From the NCBI GenBank assembly GCA_037903475.1, contig JBAJFG010000620.1:1287676-1351675 (forward strand): a stretch of DNA of 64,000 nt, given 5' to 3'. The translations under genes and the position numbers were made by a program. Positions 61,901 to 64,000 of this stretch are shown in pieces; positions within the stretch are counted from its first letter, which is position 1; every line of letters starts with the position of its first letter. The DNA is from Ancylostoma caninum (lineage: Eukaryota > Nematoda > Chromadorea > Rhabditida > Ancylostomatidae). The notes below the pieces were generated by a model. The model made no database searches. It was not told the DNA's origin and worked only from the letters and a program-made list of their open reading frames with translations.

Positions 61901-62380
61901 ACTCGAAGTCCTAATGTTCTTGTCGACGTCTTCCCACGTTTTCGAGATAATTACCCTTTTCGTCGAGAATATTGAGAGCTCATTGAACCCGCCGTCTCTC
62001 AGCGAGAAAATGTTGCATTTACCGCGGATACTGCTAATGAATAGGTCAATCTTAATGAGGACATTGTAGCTAATTAGAGCTCATTTTCCTTCCAATGGAT
62101 GTTTAACTGGGAAGCGCTTCCTTCATTCATCACAGTGACGCCAAGGACCTCCCATACAGCTACTAGACAGGAAGTAGTGTTCTAATTTGCGCTGTTTCAC
62201 CAACATCAAGACTTTTCCTGTATTCTTCCCTTTGCACTTGGTTAGCTTTTGAACCGTACATATGATTCAGAAAAAAAATAGAAAATCCACGGCAAGTGTT
62301 TTGCACATTTTGAACAAGTGAATGTATGCGACGATGTAATCACCACCACCACCGCCACGCTGGAAGGGTTGGGGGCGTCT
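55979..62380. other. 6.4-kb intergenic stretch, no supported gene
   Basis: Contains many short open frames but no splice-consistent gene. The segment 56900-57230 (minus strand GVWNTPFSGFHGETHHGTLV) looks like a repeat read in several frames. A minus-strand frame after ACATTTTCAG at about 56718 (HKLSKARPRSQVQMITEITM, stop) looks like a possible last exon, but no partner exon could be joined. A mariner-like terminus-like TTAGGGTGCAGG is at 59986 without a partner. Confidence 0.4.
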
Positions 62381-62383
62381 CCG

Positions 62384-63115
62384 GGAACCTAGAAACCGTG
62401 TTTTGCATAAGATTGAAAGATGCAGATTCCACGGTTAAGACAAACGTGCTCATGCAGAACATGTTTTTTTTTATTAAGAACAAATATAGTTCTATACCAG
62501 CAATGGTCCAATCCATGGGAAACACATGCATACCCATGCGGGGTTGGGATTCATGAAACGATAACCAAGCAAACCACGAATGGCTAGCCTGATCGGCTGT
62601 CGCATTGACTACGTACATAAGCTAAGGGACGCAGACGGCAAAAATTGGTTTGCTTGGTTATCATTTCATGAATCCCAGCCCAGAACGCATGTACACCCAT
62701 GCAGAACACATGCGCCTCCAAAATCCAATGTAAATTCAATGTAGAACCCACGAAAAACCCACGATTTTCTCAGCCCCATGCATGGGTTCTGCATGGATTT
62801 GACCAATGCTGGCTCAGAACTATTCATTAAAATATCGTGTTTTGCATGGGCACTTACAGGAAGCTCCAAATGTCCGCAGTCAAGAGGGCGTGGCCACGGC
62901 GCGGCTCCTTGATCAGACACAGGCGCTCTCTATGCTGCCTCTGGCTTCTCTGACTCTGCAGCCAACCAGTGGCAGCATGCCGAGCGCCTGTGTCTCTGTC
63001 TAAAGCCGCGTCGTGGCCACGTCCCTCTTGACTGCGAACATTTGGAGCTTCCTGTATGTCATAATCGTAGGACTTGCGTCTTTCAATCTATGTAAAACAC
63101 GGTTTTTAGGTCTCC
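62384..63115. repeat. Nested palindrome, about 730 bp
   Basis: Outer arms: GGAACCTAGAAACCGTGTTT and GCATAAGATTGAAAGATGC at 62384-62424 against the inverse at 63076-63115. Inner palindrome 1: 62541-62577 against 62647-62683 (GGGATTCATGAAACGATAAC). Inner palindrome 2: 62856-62930 against 62982-63055 (CAGGAAGCTCCAAATGT, AGTCAAGAGGGCGTGGCCAC). Several ACCCATGCA / CATGGG half-sites are between. Probably nested MITEs. Confidence 0.8.
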
Positions 63116-63231
63116 TGAGATTACCCTTGAAGAATTTTCAGATTCTTAATCTTTTCTTTTCTAAACTTCACACAATAAGCCAGTAGAGCTTTTTATGTTA
63201 GATGTGTGTGTGCATCATGTGTGCGACTATA

Positions 63232-63400
63232 CAGTGTGTGCCAAAATGATGTCTACAAAGTTTGAACTTTATAACTCCAAGGAAAAATAGTGGGTACAAG
63301 AGCTTTTCTGGCACTACATTGCTTAGGATTAAAGGCATTCAACTGTCTGCCACTTGCAGTTATGGATTGCTTGCAACGCTGTAGGATAGAACTGATCGCC
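63232..63400 (+). mobile_element. Possible Tc1-like left end
   Basis: TA-CAGTGTGTGCCAAAATGATG resembles Tc1-type termini. About 160 bases in, a frame reads TLAMITLGMSLRAVTTASL, vaguely like a transposase N-terminal helix-turn-helix. The other end would be outside the window. Confidence 0.3.
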
Positions 63401-63902
63401 AAACATTAGCTATGATTACTCTGGGAATGAGCCTGCGGGCAGTCACAACTGCATCGCTCACGATACCAAATGTGTGTTGCTTCGTAGAACCCTCCACTGC
63501 TTGAATGCTGACAAAATTCACCCCTAGACTGCTCATTGCTTACCACTGCATGAGTAGTGGCATTCCCCAGTGCCAATCGCCTGTGTTTAGTGGTAATACC
63601 CGAAGGCTTCAAGCAGTATGTCTACCAGCTACTTACTCTTACAGGTCCTATTAGTTAAGGGTAGGGCATGGATACTGGACTGCGTATGCAGCTATGTGCA
63701 GATGCATTCAGTCAGTGGGTGACCTGAATAGCCATGTTGGCCTGCCGTATTTATTGGTTTGTAAAGAGCATCAATTGAGGGCATGAAATAAATTAAAATA
63801 AAATGAGACATCATTCAGTTTTGTCGCCTATCTCATAATACAATACTATGTGTAGTGTTGCATTACAACAGTGGTAAACGGTGAACTACCTTTCACAATA
63901 AG

Positions 63903-63997
63903 GTAGTGGAGGTTTTCTTGGATATGGTCCAAAGGAATTAGGCGCTTGTATCAACAAGAATGGTACCTTCGAAGAGTTCGACAGCTTCTATGGCTGA
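63903..63997 (+). CDS. Doubtful terminal exon at the right edge
   Basis: In phase 2 from a weak acceptor (CACAATAAG) the frame reads SGGFLGYGPKELGACINKNG and TFEEFDSFYG then TGA at 63995. The composition looks like real protein, but the acceptor is poor, no upstream exon is found in this window, and the alternative frame WRFSWIWSKG is open to the window end. Function unknown. Confidence 0.25.
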
Positions 63998-64000
63998 TAA

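Overview
The window is nuclear DNA of a nematode, most likely a strongylid such as a hookworm. Evidence: short GT-AG introns with TTTTCAG-type acceptors, spliced-leader-like acceptors just upstream of start codons, a dense load of Tc1/mariner, Helitron-like and RTE-like relics, and a divergent dyf-3 / pdhb-1 gene pair that, from memory, is also neighbouring in Caenorhabditis elegans (cosmid C04C3). All gene models below were built by hand from splice sites; exon phases were checked and every full model adds to a whole number of codons.

Layout. (1) 1-2060: palindrome, mariner relic, TATA-like promoter. (2) 2094-7730 (+): complete 15-exon alkaline phosphatase (ALP-A, 573 aa). (3) 7880-12176: repeats, a TIR element, a 50-bp minisatellite, and a small unrecognised three-exon gene on the minus strand (10797-11155, 89 aa). 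(4) 12177-13982 (+): only the first two exons of a further alkaline phosphatase copy (ALP-B). (5) 15006-36019 (+): second complete alkaline phosphatase (ALP-C, 573 aa, same 15 exons, introns inflated to 21 kb by transposons). Its intron 1 hosts a probable antisense three-exon gene (15479-16401). Introns 2 and 11 hold a near-intact mariner, a long foldback element, a Helitron-like end and an RTE retrotransposon relic. (6) 36216-38705: three TIR/foldback elements in a row. (7) 38989-45565 (-): 13-exon dyf-3/CLUAP1 (IFT38) gene with a consensus X-box 55-68 bp before its start. (8) 46620-51191 (+): 10-exon pyruvate dehydrogenase E1 beta gene. (9) 51192-64000: no secure gene; mariner-type elements, a mariner 3' relic, a nested 730-bp palindrome, and a doubtful last exon at the right edge.

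How the genes relate. ALP-A, ALP-B and ALP-C are a tandem family of secretory-pathway, membrane-anchored phosphatases with shared exon phases, produced by local duplication. dyf-3 works in ciliated neurons (intraflagellar transport) and pdhb-1 in mitochondria; they share only a roughly 1-kb divergent intergenic region. The rest is mostly a record of DNA-transposon activity, much of it foldback or MITE-type elements without a recognisable transposase.
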